A DNA stretch of 7,265 bases from Lachnospiraceae bacterium (GTDB taxonomy: Bacteria; Bacillota; Clostridia; Lachnospirales; Lachnospiraceae): the NCBI GenBank assembly GCA_900759225.1, contig CAAEUM010000133.1, positions 1 to 7,265 on the forward strand, in the 5' to 3' direction. The position numbers and the translations under genes were made by a program. A model generated the notes under the pieces. The model saw only the letters and a list, made by a program, of their open reading frames with translations. It did no database searches and was not told where the DNA came from. Below are positions 6,396-7,265 of the stretch, piece after piece. Position 1 is the first letter of the stretch. The number at the start of each line of letters is the position of its first letter.

Positions 6396-6848
6396 CTACT
6401 CTTCCCCCGGGATACTGGAGTAAATATTTTTAATCTCCTTCAGCACAAAATGAGTCCTGGTTGCAGAAACCCCCGGTGTGCTCTTAATAGTACGGTGGAT
6501 CTGTTCAAGGTCATCAGAGGAGGCACAGCTTATTTTAATAATAAAATCGTAATCCCCTGTAAGATAATAGCAGTCCACAATATTGGGATGATCCGTAATA
6601 AATTCTGTAAAAACATCATGGAAACGGGGATGCTCCAGGCTGATCTCCATAAGAGCCGTCACATCATTGCCCAACGCCCTTGAATCCACCATCACCGTAT
6701 ATCCCTGGATAATACCGGCTTCCTCCATTTTCTTAATGCGCTCCAACACTGCTGATACGGACAGGTGGATTGATTTGCTGATATCAGAAGCGGTCTCCCG
6801 CCCGTTTTTCTTTAACATATTCAGGATTTTATAATCAATCTTATCCAT
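6396..6848 (-). CDS. Lrp/AsnC-family transcriptional regulator
   Basis: A 150-residue regulator of normal family size. Residues 3-52 form the helix-turn-helix domain (MDKIDYKILNMLKKNGRE opening; SDISKSIHLSVSAVLERIKKM as the reader helices). Residues about 65-141 are the RAM/AsnC ligand-binding domain, with the typical YYLTGDYDFIIKI (94-106) facing the effector pocket. Such proteins bind amino acids or related small molecules and form octamers on DNA; the effector here cannot be told. The ATG at 6848 is set by GAGGAG (6854-6859), 5 bases upstream; a longer in-frame start at 6935 would cross the promoter and overlap the divergent gene's start. It is co-transcribed with apbE (3-base gap) and diverges from a LysR gene, with a shared dyad between them. 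Confidence 0.93.
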   Translation of the reverse strand: MDKIDYKILNMLKKNGRETASDISKSIHLSVSAVLERIKKMEEAGIIQGYTVMVDSRALGNDVTALMEISLEHPRFHDVFTEFITDHPNIVDCYYLTGDYDFIIKISCASSDDLEQIHRTIKSTPGVSATRTHFVLKEIKNIYSSIPGEE

Positions 6849-6853
6849 AGCTG

Positions 6854-6859
6854 CTCCTC
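6854..6859 (-). promoter_or_regulatory. Ribosome binding site of the Lrp/AsnC gene
   Basis: GAGGAG on the minus strand, five bases before the ATG at 6848. It rules out the longer in-frame start. Confidence 0.75.
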
Positions 6860-6868
6860 TTATCTGTC

Positions 6869-6897
6869 TTTTCAATTTTCCTGTTTTAAGGTATACT
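6869..6897 (+). promoter_or_regulatory. Probable promoter of the LysR-family gene
   Basis: TTTTCA (6869-6874) and TATACT (6892-6897) are 17 bases apart. Transcription would start near 6904, about 30 bases before the ATG at 6934. The -10 box falls in the left arm of the dyad at 6892-6913. TATAAT at 6902-6907 is an alternative -10 but has a poor -35 at the right distance. Confidence 0.5.
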
Positions 6898-6913
6898 ATT
6901 TTATAATAGCATA
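6892..6913. promoter_or_regulatory. 9-4-9 inverted repeat between divergent regulators (candidate operator)
   Basis: TATACTATT-TTAT-AATAGCATA is a dyad with 8 of 9 arm positions paired. It overlaps the -10 boxes of both the Lrp-family and LysR-family promoters. It could bind the Lrp/AsnC protein (autoregulation is usual) or the LysR protein (which often binds dyads in its own divergent promoter). Much of it is AT, so part of the symmetry comes from overlapping -10 boxes. Confidence 0.45.
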
Positions 6914-6931
6914 AAACATCATTGAGGTGAA
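6903..6931 (-). promoter_or_regulatory. Probable promoter of the lrp-apbE unit
   Basis: Minus strand TTCACC (6926-6931) and TATTAT (6903-6908) are 17 bases apart, with an extended -10 TG one base before TATTAT. Transcription would start near 6896, about 48 bases before the ATG at 6848. Its -35 box overlaps the ribosome binding site of the divergent LysR gene. Confidence 0.6.
6924..6930 (+). promoter_or_regulatory. Ribosome binding site of the LysR-family gene
   Basis: GAGGTGA, three bases before the ATG at 6934. It doubles as part of the -35 region of the minus-strand promoter. Confidence 0.65.
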
Positions 6932-6933
6932 CC

Positions 6934-7265
6934 ATGAATCTTTCTTATTTAAAATACGCGGTAGAAGTAGAAAAAACCGGTTCCGTCACAAAGGCGGCTC
7001 AGAATTTTTACATGAACCAGCCTCATTTAAGCAAAATCATCCGGGAGCTGGAGCGTGATCTTGGATGCCCTATTTTTGACCGGACCAGCAAGGGTATGGT
7101 ACCTACAAAAAAGGGGGAAGAATTCCTCCGATATGCCAGGACGATCCTGGTACAGGAGGAGCATATTAACGCACTCTGTGCCAGAAACGAAGAGCGTGCC
7201 CTGGAAATTTCCGTCTGCGGACCAAGAGCAGCCCATATCGGCTATGCCTTTAACCTGTTTCTGAA
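6934..7265 (+). CDS. LysR-family transcriptional regulator (5' part only)
   Basis: The first 110 residues of a LysR-type regulator; the gene runs off the right edge. Residues 1-60 are the winged helix-turn-helix: MNLSYLKYAVEVEKTGSVTKAA, then the recognition helix NQPHLSKIIRELERDLGCPIFDR and the wing motif TSKGMVPTKKGEEFL. Residues about 62-85 are the linker helix, and EISVCGP (89-95) opens the effector-binding domain. The start is supported by GAGGTGA just upstream. LysR proteins often regulate the gene they diverge from, which would make the lrp-apbE unit a candidate target. The effector is unknown because that domain is cut off. Confidence 0.92.
   Translation, partial: MNLSYLKYAVEVEKTGSVTKAAQNFYMNQPHLSKIIRELERDLGCPIFDRTSKGMVPTKKGEEFLRYARTILVQEEHINALCARNEERALEISVCGPRAAHIGYAFNLFL

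Noticed and set aside
6849..6935. Longer Lrp/AsnC protein starting at 6935
   Set aside because: The extra 29 residues cover the promoter and overlap the divergent LysR start; the ATG at 6848 has GAGGAG and matches the family length.

Overview
The window looks like chromosomal DNA from a low-to-medium GC Gram-positive anaerobe. A Clostridia member, probably Lachnospiraceae, fits best. The evidence is the strong AGGAG-type ribosome binding sites, the sigma-A type promoters, the lipoprotein ApbE, a Crp/Fnr regulator of the kind common in that group, and a GtrA/YfhO pair. The species cannot be fixed from the sequence alone. Almost everything is transcribed from the minus strand; only a LysR-type regulator at the right edge runs on the plus strand.

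Right to left, in the direction of transcription: a truncated LysR gene (6934-7265, plus) diverges from an Lrp/AsnC regulator (6396-6848, minus). The 85-bp space between them holds two face-to-face promoters and a 9-4-9 inverted repeat that covers both -10 boxes. The Lrp gene is followed after 3 bases by apbE (5391-6392), a lipoprotein FAD:protein FMN transferase, so these two form one unit. Next comes a 152-bp non-coding element (5239-5390) with 18-bp terminal inverted repeats and a perfect 8-bp direct repeat on each side. This is the signature of a miniature transposable element. It was inserted exactly at the apbE stop codon and appears to have split a small intrinsic terminator.

Past the element, a good sigma-A promoter (5190-5218) starts a tight minus-strand unit: a GtrA-family small membrane protein (4697-5134), a 902-residue YfhO-family membrane protein (1984-4692), argH for argininosuccinate lyase (582-1967), and a Crp/Fnr-family regulator cut by the left edge (1-547). 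Gaps are 4, 16 and 34 bases. GtrA and YfhO are known in Bacilli as the lipid-linked sugar flippase and the extracellular GT-C transferase of a three-part system that glycosylates cell-surface polymers. The third part, a CsbB-like polyprenyl-phosphate glycosyltransferase, is not in the window. ArgH is the last step of arginine synthesis and has no obvious tie to the envelope genes. The Crp-like gene may also have its own promoter inside the end of argH, with a 5-4-5 dyad placed just after it.

No rRNA, tRNA, CRISPR array or phage gene was seen. The longest stretch without a gene is 5135-5390, which holds the transposable element and the gtrA promoter.
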